From Variibacter gotjawalensis (GTDB taxonomy: Bacteria > Pseudomonadota > Alphaproteobacteria > Rhizobiales > Xanthobacteraceae): a stretch of 64,000 nucleotides of DNA. The position numbers and the translations under genes are program-made. A model generated the notes under the pieces. It was given only the letters and a program-made list of their open reading frames with translations. It was not told the DNA's origin and made no database searches. The first letter of the stretch is position 1, and every line of letters begins with the position of its first letter. The stretch spans positions 3,301,501 to 3,365,500 of the forward strand of contig NZ_AP014946.1 in NCBI RefSeq assembly GCF_002355335.1, written 5' to 3'. Of this stretch, positions 20,399 through 29,489 are shown piece after piece.

Positions 20399-21343
20399 GT
20401 GAAGAAAGCTTCTGTCATCAATTTTAAAGGCGGCGTCGGGAAAACAACGTTATCCTTGCATCTTGCCTGCTTCCTCGCGAAAGACCACCGCGTTTTGGTG
20501 GTCGACGTGGACCACCAGTCGAGCTTATCTGTAGTGGTTCTGAGGGCATTGTGGGACAAACGTGTTCGTTCAAATTCGACTGTGAATCGCATTTTCGAAT
20601 CGTTCTGCAATCGTAAGGTTGCTTTCCCAGGCGACGAAATTATCGTCAAGAATGCATTTCATGAACGAGACAAAAGATTCGATATCTATCCAAACCTAGA
20701 CTTCGTATCTGCGCAGTTTGAGCTCGACGACACTGAGATTGACTTAGCTTCGACCAATTACGGGAATGCTGCGCTGTCAGACTGGGAAAAGCGCACTTTG
20801 CTAGCGGCTTGGCTTGACTCAATAAAGGCTTCGGAAAAATACGACTACGTGATTTTTGATTGTCCCCCGGCAACAAAGATAGTGAGTCAGAATGCCCTCG
20901 CAGCGAGTAACTGCTACATAGTCCCAGTCATCCCAGACGAACTTTCGAGTTGAGGCGTCACACACTTTCAAGGATTGGTCGAACTGAAGATCGACGCGAA
21001 ACTCGAGTATCTGAGGACCAGTGCCCGCGTTACCGACGATCAAACGCCTGACAATTACGTGTCGGAAACCTCTATGGCAGCCATTGTTCCGTTTCTAGTC
21101 AAGCAGGCTGGTCGTGCAGCCTCGGGCTACACCAACATTCACACCGAACAACTCACGGCGCTCAGACGCAAATGGAAAAACAGTCTTCTCACAACCGTTG
21201 GCGAAAACTATATCGGCGTACCCGAAGCTGTTAATGCGGGTTGGCCGATTTGGAACTACGGTGGGCAGAACGCTCGCCTTGGCGTCAAAACCATGATGAG
21301 CAAGATTTGTAAAGAGTTGAAGGATCGGATCGACGCATCATGA
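20399..21343 (+). pseudogene. ParA-like partition ATPase interrupted by an in-frame TGA
   Basis: The open frame starts at GTG 20399 with GGAGG upstream. It reads a deviant Walker A (NFKGGVGKTTLSLHL), Walker A' (VDVDHQSSLS) and Walker B (YVIFDCPPATK), all typical of ParA/MinD ATPases. After DELSS a TGA at 20951-20953 stops translation at 184 aa. The same frame then continues for 129 codons as GVTHFQGLVELKIDAKL... with no frameshift, to a stop at 21343. Intact homologues have Arg or Trp at such a point, so a CGA-to-TGA or TGG-to-TGA change is likely. A TTG at 20975 could reinitiate. Base composition is plainly lower in GC than the neighbours, suggesting transfer. Called a pseudogene, unless a truncated protein or readthrough is used. 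Confidence 0.75.
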
Positions 21344-21789
21344 CTACCAAGAACGAAGGGGCGGAAACTGCCTATCAGAAAGCGCTACGCATCTTGGACG
21401 CGTATAGAAGATCTCTAGTTCATGCTGACGCGTCGGACGACATCCTCCGCGCGTATTCTGCGATCTTACGGCACCTCCGGTCCGAAAAGGTAGAACAAGC
21501 CATCGAACGCGATGCCGCGCCCAAAAATGCGAGTGCAACTAGCGTTGTGATCCCTCCGCACGAAACTGTAGCGAAACTCACACTCGAAGAAGTAGAGCGA
21601 TTAGCCAACGATGAAAATTCGCCGCGTAAGCTGCTTGAGGCCCTCGCAGTTGCCAGGTTCGGTGTACCCAAAGGTTCTCTTCGGAGCTTCTCGAATATCG
21701 CTTCACTGAAAGAGCGGATTTTTACACATATTCAGAATGAACGGACCCATCAAACAATCAGCTCGGTTGCTCGTGAGCAGAAGCGATAG
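21340..21789 (+). CDS. hypothetical partner of the ParA-like ATPase
   Basis: 149 aa, overlapping the ParA-like frame by ATGA, so the two were made as a translationally coupled pair. Mostly helical and charged; N-terminal half with repeated Ala/Arg helices (ALRILDAYRRSL, ILRAYSAILRHLRSEK) and a C-terminal segment VERLANDENSPRKLLEALAV followed by FGVPKGSLRSFSNIASLKER, which could be a small nucleic-acid or protein-binding domain. I recognise no family; by position it may be the adaptor (ParB-like or effector) of the ATPase. Composition is AT-rich like its partner. Confidence 0.7.
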   Translation: MTTKNEGAETAYQKALRILDAYRRSLVHADASDDILRAYSAILRHLRSEKVEQAIERDAAPKNASATSVVIPPHETVAKLTLEEVERLANDENSPRKLLEALAVARFGVPKGSLRSFSNIASLKERIFTHIQNERTHQTISSVAREQKR

Positions 21790-21907
21790 TTAGTCAGCTT
21801 CTTTGAACACAATTAAATACTGCGCGGTATGCATATTGCCCTCAGAGTTTAACCCCTCCCTCACCCACCTCCCCTAAACTCCCGCCGATCGCTTTGAGCC
21901 TTGGGCC

Positions 21908-22498
21908 ATGCAAGAGATCAAAATCAGCGACATCACGACGGGCGTGCGCATCAGCCGCTGCGCGCCGCCGTCGCTGTTTCGCGTCGTGATCTTCACGGCG
22001 TCGCTCGGCTTCGTCGTCTGGTGCCTCTGGCAGGTCGACTTCTCCCAAGGCTCGTGGCTGCCGCCGTTCGACCTTCTGCCGGGCTGGGCGAAGGCCGCGA
22101 TCCTCGTCCTCTCGTTTGGCGCCGGGCTCGCCATCATCGTCTACCCGATCTATCGCGGCCTCAAGATTCTGATCCACGGCGAGCACTGGGACTTCGACGC
22201 GGCGCGCCGCCAGGTGCGGCGCGACGGCAAGCTCATCCTCTTCACCACCGACATCGCGTGCCTGCGCGTCACCGGCGATTTCCGCGGCGATGGCGACAGC
22301 GTCGAGCTTCACATCGTCAAGCGCGACGGCCGCAAGATCGAAGTGGCCGAGGCGACGATGGACAACGTCGAGTTCTATCGCTTCCGCGCCGCCGCGCGCC
22401 GCATCTCCGATCGCCTGAAGGTGCCGGTCGAGATCGTCGGCCTCCCCTCCCGCGCCTGGGGCTGGGACTACCCGGTCTGGTGGTCGACCCGGGTGTGA
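21908..22498 (+). CDS. conserved-looking membrane protein of unknown function
   Basis: 196 aa with two predicted membrane spans near residues 25-45 and 60-83 (VVIFTASLGFVVWCLWQVDF; ILVLSFGAGLAIIVYPIY), then a soluble beta-rich tail (WDFDAARRQVRRDGKLILF...) that resembles a PH-like or DUF3592-type layout. Codon use is typical of the chromosome, unlike the AT-rich pair just upstream. No family recognised. Confidence 0.7.
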   Translation: MQEIKISDITTGVRISRCAPPSLFRVVIFTASLGFVVWCLWQVDFSQGSWLPPFDLLPGWAKAAILVLSFGAGLAIIVYPIYRGLKILIHGEHWDFDAARRQVRRDGKLILFTTDIACLRVTGDFRGDGDSVELHIVKRDGRKIEVAEATMDNVEFYRFRAAARRISDRLKVPVEIVGLPSRAWGWDYPVWWSTRV

Positions 22499-22503
22499 GG
22501 CCC

Positions 22504-22611
22504 GTAGCCCGGATGAGCGGCGCGCAACGCGCGCGCGACATCCGGGGCCGGAGCGAACCGCGAACTCAGCTCCCGGATATCGCTCGGCTACGCCTCGCTC
22601 ATCCGGGCTAC
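22504..22611. repeat. dispersed palindromic repeat, family B, copy 1
   Basis: About 108 bases bounded by GTAGCCCGGATGAGC (22504-22518) and its exact complement GCTCATCCGGGCTAC (22597-22611). A partial copy with the same left end lies at 44914-44950. It is placed between genes and has no coding content. Confidence 0.8.
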
Positions 22612-22727
22612 GATCTCAGACAAGCCAAGCAATGCACGCCGCGACGGGCTGATCCCCACGCGGCGCTCTCGCACTTTCGCCATCGCCCGGCATAGCCTCC
22701 GCGCCACAAGAAACTGACGGAGGAACC

Positions 22728-23759
22728 ATGCGCGCAGCTCTCACGGCCCTGCTCTCGCTCGTCGCTACATCGGCACTCGCTCAACAGCCGCTCGACGTTC
22801 CGGCCAAGCAACTGCCGGTGCCGAACACCGTCTCGCCGCAGGTGCAGAAGCTGATCGGCGCACCGCTGCGCAATAACTGGAACATTCAGCCGAAGACCGG
22901 AGAGGAATGGAAAGTCGTCGCCGACCAAGGCGCCGAGCCGACCATCAAGAATCTGCCGAAACTGCTCGACGATCTGAAGGTGAAGGTCGAAAAGCAGACC
23001 ATCGACGGCGTCCGCGTCTTCGTCGTCACGCCCGAGAAAATCCTGCCGCAGAATAAGAACCGCGTGCTGATCCACATGCACGGCGGCTGCTACGTGCTCA
23101 ATCCGCGCGAAGCCGGATTGCCCGAAGCCGTGATGATCGCGGCCTTCGGCGGCTTCAAGGTGATGGCGGTCGATTATCGCATGCCGCCGGAAGCGTACTT
23201 CCCAGCCGCGCTCGACGACGGCATCACGGTTTGGAAGGCGCTGCTCAAGCAGAAGGTGAAGCCGAAGAATATCGGCATCCTCGGCACCTCGGCGGGCGGC
23301 GCGTTGACGCTCGCTATGGTGCTTAAGGCGAAAGAGTTGAAGCTGCCGATGCCGGGCGCGATCTCGTCCGGCACACCGATGTCCGACGTGACGAAGGCCG
23401 GCGACACTTTCCAGACCAACGAGATGGTCGACAACGTGCTGGTCTCGCGCGACGGGTTCTGCGATGCGGGCACCAAGGTCTACGCGAACGGGCGCGACTT
23501 CAAGGATCCCCTGCTCTCGCCGGTCTACGGCGACATGGGCGGCTTCCCGCCGACGATCCTCACCAGCGGCACGCGCGATCTCCTGCTCTCCAACACCGTC
23601 CGCGTCCACCGCAAGCTGCGCCAGGCCGGCGTGATCGCGGACCTCAACGTTTACGAAGGCCAAAGCCACGCGCATTATCTGCGTGACCACACGGCGCCGG
23701 AGACCAAAGAGGTGTTCACCGACATGGGAAAATTCTTCGACCGCCACCTCGGAAAATGA
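22728..23759 (+). CDS. exported alpha/beta hydrolase (hormone-sensitive-lipase-like esterase)
   Basis: 343 aa with a signal peptide (MRAALTALLSLVATSALA). The oxyanion motif HGG appears in LIHMHGGCYVLN and the nucleophile in GILGTSAGGALTLAM (G-T-S-A-G). Catalytic Asp and His are expected in LTSGTRDLLLSNTVR and GQSHAHYLRDH. Probably a periplasmic esterase acting on short acyl esters. A good RBS (GGAGGA) precedes the ATG. It is three bases from the next gene, which is also exported, so the two look like an operon. Confidence 0.88.
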   Translation: MRAALTALLSLVATSALAQQPLDVPAKQLPVPNTVSPQVQKLIGAPLRNNWNIQPKTGEEWKVVADQGAEPTIKNLPKLLDDLKVKVEKQTIDGVRVFVVTPEKILPQNKNRVLIHMHGGCYVLNPREAGLPEAVMIAAFGGFKVMAVDYRMPPEAYFPAALDDGITVWKALLKQKVKPKNIGILGTSAGGALTLAMVLKAKELKLPMPGAISSGTPMSDVTKAGDTFQTNEMVDNVLVSRDGFCDAGTKVYANGRDFKDPLLSPVYGDMGGFPPTILTSGTRDLLLSNTVRVHRKLRQAGVIADLNVYEGQSHAHYLRDHTAPETKEVFTDMGKFFDRHLGK

Positions 23760-23762
23760 CCG

Positions 23763-24239
23763 ATGCGAAAGCGCGCGCTTGCCGTCCTGATCCTCGCCGC
23801 CTCCTGCGCCACCGCGCTTGCGGCGGCGTGGACGACTTACGGCAACGCGCGCTTCAAATACTTCGTCGATATCCCGCCCGGCTTCTCCAAGCTTGAGGAA
23901 GCCGAGAATGGCGACGGCGGCAGCGCGTCCTCGCCTGACGGAAAAGCGGAGTTCCTCGTCTGGGGCACTCACCTGGCGAACACGCGCTTCAGCGACGAAA
24001 TCGCCTCGCGCGTTGGGTTGGACAGCCGCGATGGCTGGAATGTGAGTTACCGGAAAGATCAGCCCATATGGGCGGTCTGGTCAGGATCCAAGGACGGCCG
24101 CATCTTCTACACGCGCGCTATAGTCGGATGCGACGACGCCGCCGCTTTCTTTCGCCTCGAATACGACAAAGCCGTTGCGAAAGCCTACGACCCGATTGTC
24201 GCGCGGCTCTCGAAATCGCTCCGCAGCGGAAAATGCTGA
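23763..24239 (+). CDS. exported protein of unknown function
   Basis: 158 aa with a signal peptide (MRKRALAVLILAASCATALA). The mature part starts WTTYGNARFKYFVDIPPGFS, a pattern seen in small periplasmic proteins that begin with a Tyr/Phe strand leading into D-I-P-P-G-F; it ends in a Lys-rich tail with a terminal cysteine. Co-transcribed with the esterase upstream. Function unknown. Confidence 0.75.
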   Translation: MRKRALAVLILAASCATALAAAWTTYGNARFKYFVDIPPGFSKLEEAENGDGGSASSPDGKAEFLVWGTHLANTRFSDEIASRVGLDSRDGWNVSYRKDQPIWAVWSGSKDGRIFYTRAIVGCDDAAAFFRLEYDKAVAKAYDPIVARLSKSLRSGKC

Positions 24240-24331
24240 CCGCCGTTTCGCTTCAAGGAACGCCGCAAGGCTCAGCTTGACAGCACACGGCGGAACCCGG
24301 CAACTCGCGGAAAATCATTCGGAGAACCACC

Positions 24332-25561
24332 ATGACGTTACGTCGCGCCGCGATCGTCTCCCCGATCCGCACCGCCGTCGGTAAATTCGGCGGCAGCCTC
24401 GCCGCGCTCAATGCGGGCGATCTCGGCGCCGTCATTCTGAAAGCGCTGATGGAGCGCACCAAGATCGATCCGGCGCGCGTCGACGACGTCGTCTTCTCGC
24501 AGGGCTACGCGAATGGCGAAGCGCCGGCGGTCGGCCGCTGGGCGTGGCTCGCCGCGGGCCTGCCGATCGAGGTGCCGGGCTATCAACTCGACCGCCGCTG
24601 CGGCTCCGGCCTGCAGGCGATCGTCAACGCGGCGCAGATGATTCAGACGGGCATGTCGGACGTGGTCGTGGCCGGCGGCGTCGAGTCGATGTCGAACGTC
24701 GAATACTACACGACCGAAGGCCGCCGCGGCGCGCGCGCCGGCGGCATGATGCTGCACGATCGCCTCACCCGCGGGCGCCTCATGTCGCAGCCGATCGAAC
24801 GCTTCGGCGTCATCTCCGGCATGATTGAGACGGCCGAAAACCTCGCACGCGATTATCAGATCACGCGCCAGGCGTCGGACGCTTACGCAGTGCGCTCGCA
24901 TCAGCGCGCGGCGGCCGCGTGGAAGAACGGCCTGTTCGACGATGAGCTCGTCGAGGTGCCGGTGCCGCAGCGCAAGGGCGAGCCCGTCATGTTCAAGCAC
25001 GACGAAGGCTATCGTTCAGACGCGACGCTGGAATCTCTCGGCGCGCTCAAAGCCATCGAAGCGAAGACCATTCCGGGCGCCGTCGTCACCGCCGGCAATG
25101 CGAGCCAGCAGAACGATGCTGCCGCCGCCTGCCTCGTCGTCGCCGAGGATAAACTCGACGAACTCGGCCTCACTCCGATCGCTTACTTCCACAGCGCGGC
25201 CGCCGCCGGTTGCGAGCCGAGCCGCATGGGCATCGGCCCCGTCCCGGCCGTGGAGCGCCTCTTCGGCCGCACCGGCCTGAAGTGGAAAGACATCGACGTC
25301 GTCGAACTCAACGAAGCCTTCGCGCCGCAGGTGCTCGCCGTACTCAAGGGCTGGGGCTGGAGCGATACAGACAGCCGCCACGACATCCTCAACGTCAACG
25401 GCTCCGGCATTTCGCTCGGCCACCCCATCGGGGCGACCGGCGGCCGCATCCTCGCGAACCTGACGCGCGAGCTCGTCCGCCGCGACGCGAAATACGGGCT
25501 GGAGACGATGTGCATCGGCGGCGGCCAGGGCGTCGCCGCCGTGTTCGAGCGCGCGGCCTAA
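24332..25561 (+). CDS. acetyl-CoA acetyltransferase (thiolase)
   Basis: 409 aa thiolase. The acyl-accepting cysteine is in DRRCGSGLQAIVNAA; the second-half motifs are ELNEAFAPQ (Asn-Glu), GSGISLGHPIGATGGRIL (catalytic His) and MCIGGGQGVA (base Cys). It catalyses reversible condensation or cleavage of 3-ketoacyl-CoA. Whether it serves beta-oxidation or PHB synthesis cannot be told; no phbB/phbC is nearby. Its TAA interlocks with the stop of the hydrolase at 25558. Confidence 0.95.
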   Translation: MTLRRAAIVSPIRTAVGKFGGSLAALNAGDLGAVILKALMERTKIDPARVDDVVFSQGYANGEAPAVGRWAWLAAGLPIEVPGYQLDRRCGSGLQAIVNAAQMIQTGMSDVVVAGGVESMSNVEYYTTEGRRGARAGGMMLHDRLTRGRLMSQPIERFGVISGMIETAENLARDYQITRQASDAYAVRSHQRAAAAWKNGLFDDELVEVPVPQRKGEPVMFKHDEGYRSDATLESLGALKAIEAKTIPGAVVTAGNASQQNDAAAACLVVAEDKLDELGLTPIAYFHSAAAAGCEPSRMGIGPVPAVERLFGRTGLKWKDIDVVELNEAFAPQVLAVLKGWGWSDTDSRHDILNVNGSGISLGHPIGATGGRILANLTRELVRRDAKYGLETMCIGGGQGVAAVFERAA

Positions 25562-26442
25562 CGCAGCCAGCGCTTGGCGAATTGGCCGACGTGTTCGAGC
25601 GCGCGCCGGCCTTCCGCGACCTTCGCGTTCCACAGCGGCCAGGCGTGGATCATGTCCGGCCAAATTTCGAGCGTGACCGGCACATCGGCGATGCCGAGTT
25701 TGCGTGCGAAACGCACCGCGTCGTCGATCAACGTTTCCGCCGAGCCGACTTGGATCAGCGTCGGCGGAAATCCGGTGACGTCCGCGAAATATGGTGACAC
25801 ACCGGGATCGTTGCGGCTCGCCGAACCCGCATAGGCGCTCGCGAGTTCTTCGAGATACGGCTTGTGGATCAGCGGATCGACGCCATCTTTCAACACCAGC
25901 GTCTCGCCCGACATCGTGAGATCGAGCCACGGCGATGCGAGCCAACAGCACGCCGGCAATGCCTCGCCAAGCGCGCGCAACTTCAGCACAAGCGACGCCG
26001 TGAGATTGCCGCCCGCGCTGTCGCCGCCGACGATGATCTGCTCCGGCGCAAAGCCGCGCTGGCGCAAGAATCGCCACGCCTTCAGCGCGTCTTCATGCGC
26101 GGCGGGATAAGGATGCTCCGGCGCAAGCCGATACTCGACCGCCAGCGTGCGGACACCCGCCGCCCGTCCTGCCTCGGTTACCATGCTGCGATGGCTGACG
26201 ATCGAGCCGGAACAATACCCGCCACCGTGGAAGAACAGCAAAACGCGCGACGCATCGCTACCGGGCGCGAGCGACCACTCCGCCCGCACCCCGTCGCAAT
26301 CGGCTTCTTCGAGTTTGATATCGCTCGCGATTGGAAACGCCGCACCGACCTCTTCGATGCGCTGACGCCGCTCGCTCCAACCGACCGGCCGCGCCTTCGA
26401 CGTCAGCAGCTTCCGGATAGCGTCGATCTCGGCGTTGGCCAC
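25558..26442 (-). CDS. alpha/beta hydrolase (HSL family esterase)
   Basis: 294 aa from a GTG at 26442. Oxyanion hole FFHGGGYCSGS (HGGG), nucleophile IIVGGDSAGGNLTASL (GDSAG), catalytic Asp in IQVGSAETLIDDAVR and His in PDMIHAWPLW. Cytoplasmic (no signal peptide), acting on short-chain esters. It directly follows the rhodanese gene with no gap, so they are likely co-transcribed. Not similar in detail to the exported esterase at 22728. Confidence 0.9.
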   Translation of the reverse strand: MANAEIDAIRKLLTSKARPVGWSERRQRIEEVGAAFPIASDIKLEEADCDGVRAEWSLAPGSDASRVLLFFHGGGYCSGSIVSHRSMVTEAGRAAGVRTLAVEYRLAPEHPYPAAHEDALKAWRFLRQRGFAPEQIIVGGDSAGGNLTASLVLKLRALGEALPACCWLASPWLDLTMSGETLVLKDGVDPLIHKPYLEELASAYAGSASRNDPGVSPYFADVTGFPPTLIQVGSAETLIDDAVRFARKLGIADVPVTLEIWPDMIHAWPLWNAKVAEGRRALEHVGQFAKRWLR

Positions 26443-26817
26443 TTACTTCTCCACGTCGCCGCCGGCGTCGACCCAACCTTTGAAGCCGCCGAGATTCAAC
26501 ACCTTCTCGTAGCCGAGTTCCTTCAGCGTTTTGCCGACGAGCGCGGAGCGTCCGCCCGACGCGCAATAGGCGACAATCGTCTTGCTGCGATCGAAATTCT
26601 TGTCGTGAAGCTGCGAGCTCGGATCGGCGCGGAACTCGACGAGACCGCGCGGGATATTCACGGCGCCCGGAACTTTGCCCGCTGCGGCAACTTCGGACGG
26701 CTCGCGCACATCGAGGAACAGAACATCGCTTTTCCCGACCATCGCCTTGGCCTCATCCGGCGAAATACGCGGCACCACCGCGTTTGCCTCGTCGACCATT
26801 TGCTGAGCGGTTTTCAT
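26443..26817 (-). CDS. rhodanese-like sulfurtransferase
   Basis: 124 aa single rhodanese domain. Active-site loop VAYCASGGRSALVGK has the Cys that carries persulfide, followed by Gly-Gly-Arg-Ser. DVREPSEVAAAGKVPGAVNI is the conserved substrate-side motif. Transfers sulfane sulfur to thiol acceptors or cyanide. ATG at 26817 is chosen over an upstream start because the domain begins there. Upstream of the esterase gene, same strand. Confidence 0.9.
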   Translation of the reverse strand: MKTAQQMVDEANAVVPRISPDEAKAMVGKSDVLFLDVREPSEVAAAGKVPGAVNIPRGLVEFRADPSSQLHDKNFDRSKTIVAYCASGGRSALVGKTLKELGYEKVLNLGGFKGWVDAGGDVEK

Positions 26818-26902
26818 CGGTTCGATCCTCGATTTATTGTTGTGTCGGAGGATCATAGCATCGCTAGCCAGCCGACTTGCAAGCGCTTATCGTCGCGTCG
26901 AT

Positions 26903-27940
26903 ATGCCGTACCCGCACGACGATCCGCGCACGCAGAATAGCTACGATTTCGTACGCTTTTTCGCAGCTTCGTGTGTGCTCTACAGCCATCACTTCGATCT
27001 CGCCGGTTTCGATGAGCCGATCGTGCCGGGCTACCGAGCGGACTTCGGCCAATTCGGCGTCGCGATATTTTTCGCGTTGTCCGGATTTTTGATCTGCCAG
27101 TCGTTGCAGCGCTCGACAGATTGGGTGCGGTTCTTCGCCGCGCGTTTCTTCCGCATCATGCCGAACCTCGCATTCGTGCTGATCGTCTCATCGCTCACGA
27201 CGCTCATCTGGTATCGCAACGGCGCGCATCTCTCTGCGCACACCTCATACGTCGCCGAGAACCTCGCAATGTTCGTTCGCGGCGTCACCAAATTCATCCC
27301 GGGCGTATTCGGAAATGCTGAACGGCAAGACATCAACGACCCGCTTTGGACTCTTCCCTACGAATTCTGGCTCTACGTGCTGCTCGCCGCGCTGTTTTTT
27401 GTCGGCCGCCGCTTCAGCGGGATTGCCGTAACCATTGCGGCGCTCGCGATCGCAGCGATCTGGCTCTACTGCCAGAGCGAAGACGTTGACTTCATGCTGG
27501 GCCCCCTGGAAAGCGACGACCTCTTCCGCCTCAGCGCTTATTTCCTCGCAGGGTCCTTGCTCGCAATCTTGTGGCCGCACATCAGCAGGTTCGCGATTCC
27601 GCTCGGCATCGCCGGCTTGGTGGTCGCCTTTACGGTGCGTCGCGTGACCGACGAAGAAACCGCACTCAGCGCGATAGCGCTTGCGGCCGCTGTTATCGGC
27701 CTCGGCAGTACAAAACTCCTAGCGTGGTTCGCGCGTGGCGGTGATGCATCCTACGGCATCTACGTCTTCGCTTGGCCCGTGCAACAATTTGCGCTGCTGC
27801 TCGTTGGCGCATTCTGGCCTTCGATGGCTCTTGCCTTCGTTATTACAGTCGCGATCGGTTACGCCACGTGGCACAGCTTCGAAAAGCGCGCGATGACGCT
27901 ACCGGCGCGGATTTCGCGCGCCGCCCATGCGCGGGCATGA
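26903..27940 (+). CDS. acyltransferase family 3 membrane protein
   Basis: 345 aa with about ten predicted membrane spans. The N-terminal motif FVRFFAASCVLYSHHF matches the R-x-x-A-x-x-x-V-x-x-x-H pattern of acyltransferase 3, where the second His/Asp pair is catalytic; later YGIYVFAWPVQQF is the conserved last-third motif. Members O-acetylate surface sugars, Nod factors or O-antigen. No polysaccharide locus is adjacent. The ATG at 26903 lacks an obvious strong RBS. Confidence 0.88.
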   Translation: MPYPHDDPRTQNSYDFVRFFAASCVLYSHHFDLAGFDEPIVPGYRADFGQFGVAIFFALSGFLICQSLQRSTDWVRFFAARFFRIMPNLAFVLIVSSLTTLIWYRNGAHLSAHTSYVAENLAMFVRGVTKFIPGVFGNAERQDINDPLWTLPYEFWLYVLLAALFFVGRRFSGIAVTIAALAIAAIWLYCQSEDVDFMLGPLESDDLFRLSAYFLAGSLLAILWPHISRFAIPLGIAGLVVAFTVRRVTDEETALSAIALAAAVIGLGSTKLLAWFARGGDASYGIYVFAWPVQQFALLLVGAFWPSMALAFVITVAIGYATWHSFEKRAMTLPARISRAAHARA

Positions 27941-28008
27941 GCCGCGCAGGCTTGCACATCGCTCCAAATTCACCGTTATAGTGCTGACAAGAAACACGAA
28001 GGTTGGAA

Positions 28009-28992
28009 ATGTCTCTCCCCCGCATCGTCGTCGTACCGCCCACTTTCGCCGCCACGCAGGAGCTCGCGCGCACGCTCGCGCCGCAGGGCTTCGACCTCGT
28101 CATTTCGGGCAGCGAACCCGCCGCCCTCGAAGCGAACCTTGCCGACGCCGAATATCTCGTCTGCTTCCCGAACGTGAAGACGGGCGACGCCCTCTTCGGC
28201 GCAGCTCCGAAGCTGAAGCTCTTCCAGCTCCTCAGTGCCGGCTACGACGACGTCGATATCGAAGCCGCGCGCCGCGCGAAAGTGCCGGTCTGCAACAACG
28301 GCGGCGCCAACGCGATCTCGGTCGCCGAACACGCCATCATGCTGATGCTGACGGTTTCCCGCCGCGTCGTATGGCAACACGACAACGTCTCGAACGGGCG
28401 CTGGCGCGGCAACGGCCCCGCCCCCCGCATGTATGAGCTGAGTGAGAAGACCCTCGGCATTGTCGGCCTCGGCACGATCGGCAAAAAGGTCGCGCGCCTC
28501 GGTCGCGCATTCGGCATGCGCGTGCAGTATTACGACATCGCGCGCCTGACCGAAGATGCCGAAGACGCGCTCGGCGTTCGCTTCCGCTTGCTCGGCGAAC
28601 TGCTCGCGACCTCGGACATCGTGAGCCTTCACGTACCGCTCAACGCGTCGACCCGCCACATGATCGGCGAAACGCAACTCGCATCGATGAAGGACGAAGC
28701 CATCATCGTCAACACGAGCCGTGGTCCGGTGATCGACGAAGCCGCGCTCACCCGCGCGCTCGCCGACAACAAGCTGTTCGGTGCCGGCCTCGACGTGTTC
28801 GACCAAGAACCGCCGCAACCCGACAATCCGCTCTTCAAGCTTCCGAACGTTGTGCTCACGGCGCATTATGCCGGGCCGACGTGGGACAACCAGATTGCCC
28901 GGCTCCGTAACGCCTACGACAACGTGCAACGTGTCGCGCGCGGCGAGAAGCCGCTGTGGGTCGTGCCCGAGCTTGCCGAACTGGTGCGCTAA
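28009..28992 (+). CDS. D-isomer-specific 2-hydroxyacid dehydrogenase
   Basis: 327 aa. NAD-binding GLGTIGKKVARLGRAFGM, then catalytic Arg in NTSRGPVIDEAAL, Glu in DVFDQEPPQ and His in VLTAHYAGPTWDN. The order and spacing match phosphoglycerate/formate/lactate dehydrogenases of this family. Reduces or oxidises 2-oxo/2-hydroxy acids; the substrate is not evident. Its TAA interlocks with the stop of the DUF6636 gene. Confidence 0.93.
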   Translation: MSLPRIVVVPPTFAATQELARTLAPQGFDLVISGSEPAALEANLADAEYLVCFPNVKTGDALFGAAPKLKLFQLLSAGYDDVDIEAARRAKVPVCNNGGANAISVAEHAIMLMLTVSRRVVWQHDNVSNGRWRGNGPAPRMYELSEKTLGIVGLGTIGKKVARLGRAFGMRVQYYDIARLTEDAEDALGVRFRLLGELLATSDIVSLHVPLNASTRHMIGETQLASMKDEAIIVNTSRGPVIDEAALTRALADNKLFGAGLDVFDQEPPQPDNPLFKLPNVVLTAHYAGPTWDNQIARLRNAYDNVQRVARGEKPLWVVPELAELVR

Positions 28993-29426
28993 AAGATCTT
29001 CTGCGCGGCGCGCGACAATTCGAAACCCGCACCGCGATTGTTCCGGCACGTCATGCCGCTTTCAGCCGAATAGCACGTGAAGCCGTCCTTCTGCCACGTC
29101 TGACCGTATGGCAGAACGCGTACGCCCGGATCCGCGACCGTATCGCCGACGCAAATGCGCATCGCCTTGGTCGCATTCGCCGTAACTTCGAACGAGCGTC
29201 CGTATTCGAGATCGCAGTCGCGCGGGCGCGGCGGTTGCCGATTGGACACCTGCATCAAATCGCAGCGCACCGACGGCGGCCCGTCGCCCTTAAAGTAGTT
29301 GCAGTAGATGTTGCGCGACGGGCTCGCGAAATTGTCGCCGTCGACTGTTTGCGCATGGGTGGGTGCGAACGACGCAAGCAATAGCGCCGCCGCAATGATC
29401 GTTGTTTTCAAGTTCGCCTCTCTCAT
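28989..29426 (-). CDS. exported DUF6636 domain protein
   Basis: 145 aa with a signal peptide ending at about residue 25 (FAPTHAQ). Mature part carries FASPSRNIYCNYF and VRCDLMQ near the start, then CVGDT and FTCYSAESGMTCRNN: the cysteine-rich F-x-S-P-S-x-N-I-x-C pattern of DUF6636, likely with two disulfides. Periplasmic or secreted; function unknown. Confidence 0.8.
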   Translation of the reverse strand: MREANLKTTIIAAALLLASFAPTHAQTVDGDNFASPSRNIYCNYFKGDGPPSVRCDLMQVSNRQPPRPRDCDLEYGRSFEVTANATKAMRICVGDTVADPGVRVLPYGQTWQKDGFTCYSAESGMTCRNNRGAGFELSRAAQKIF

Positions 29427-29489
29427 CTGTCGGCGCTAAGCTACAGGCATGCTATCGCGGCCATCAAGCCCGCAACGGAGTTCGTCTAT

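Noticed and set aside
20951-20953. Selenocysteine or other recoding at the TGA
   Set aside because: No hairpin of SECIS type follows immediately, and ParA proteins have no selenocysteine tradition. A mutation or sequencing error is simpler.
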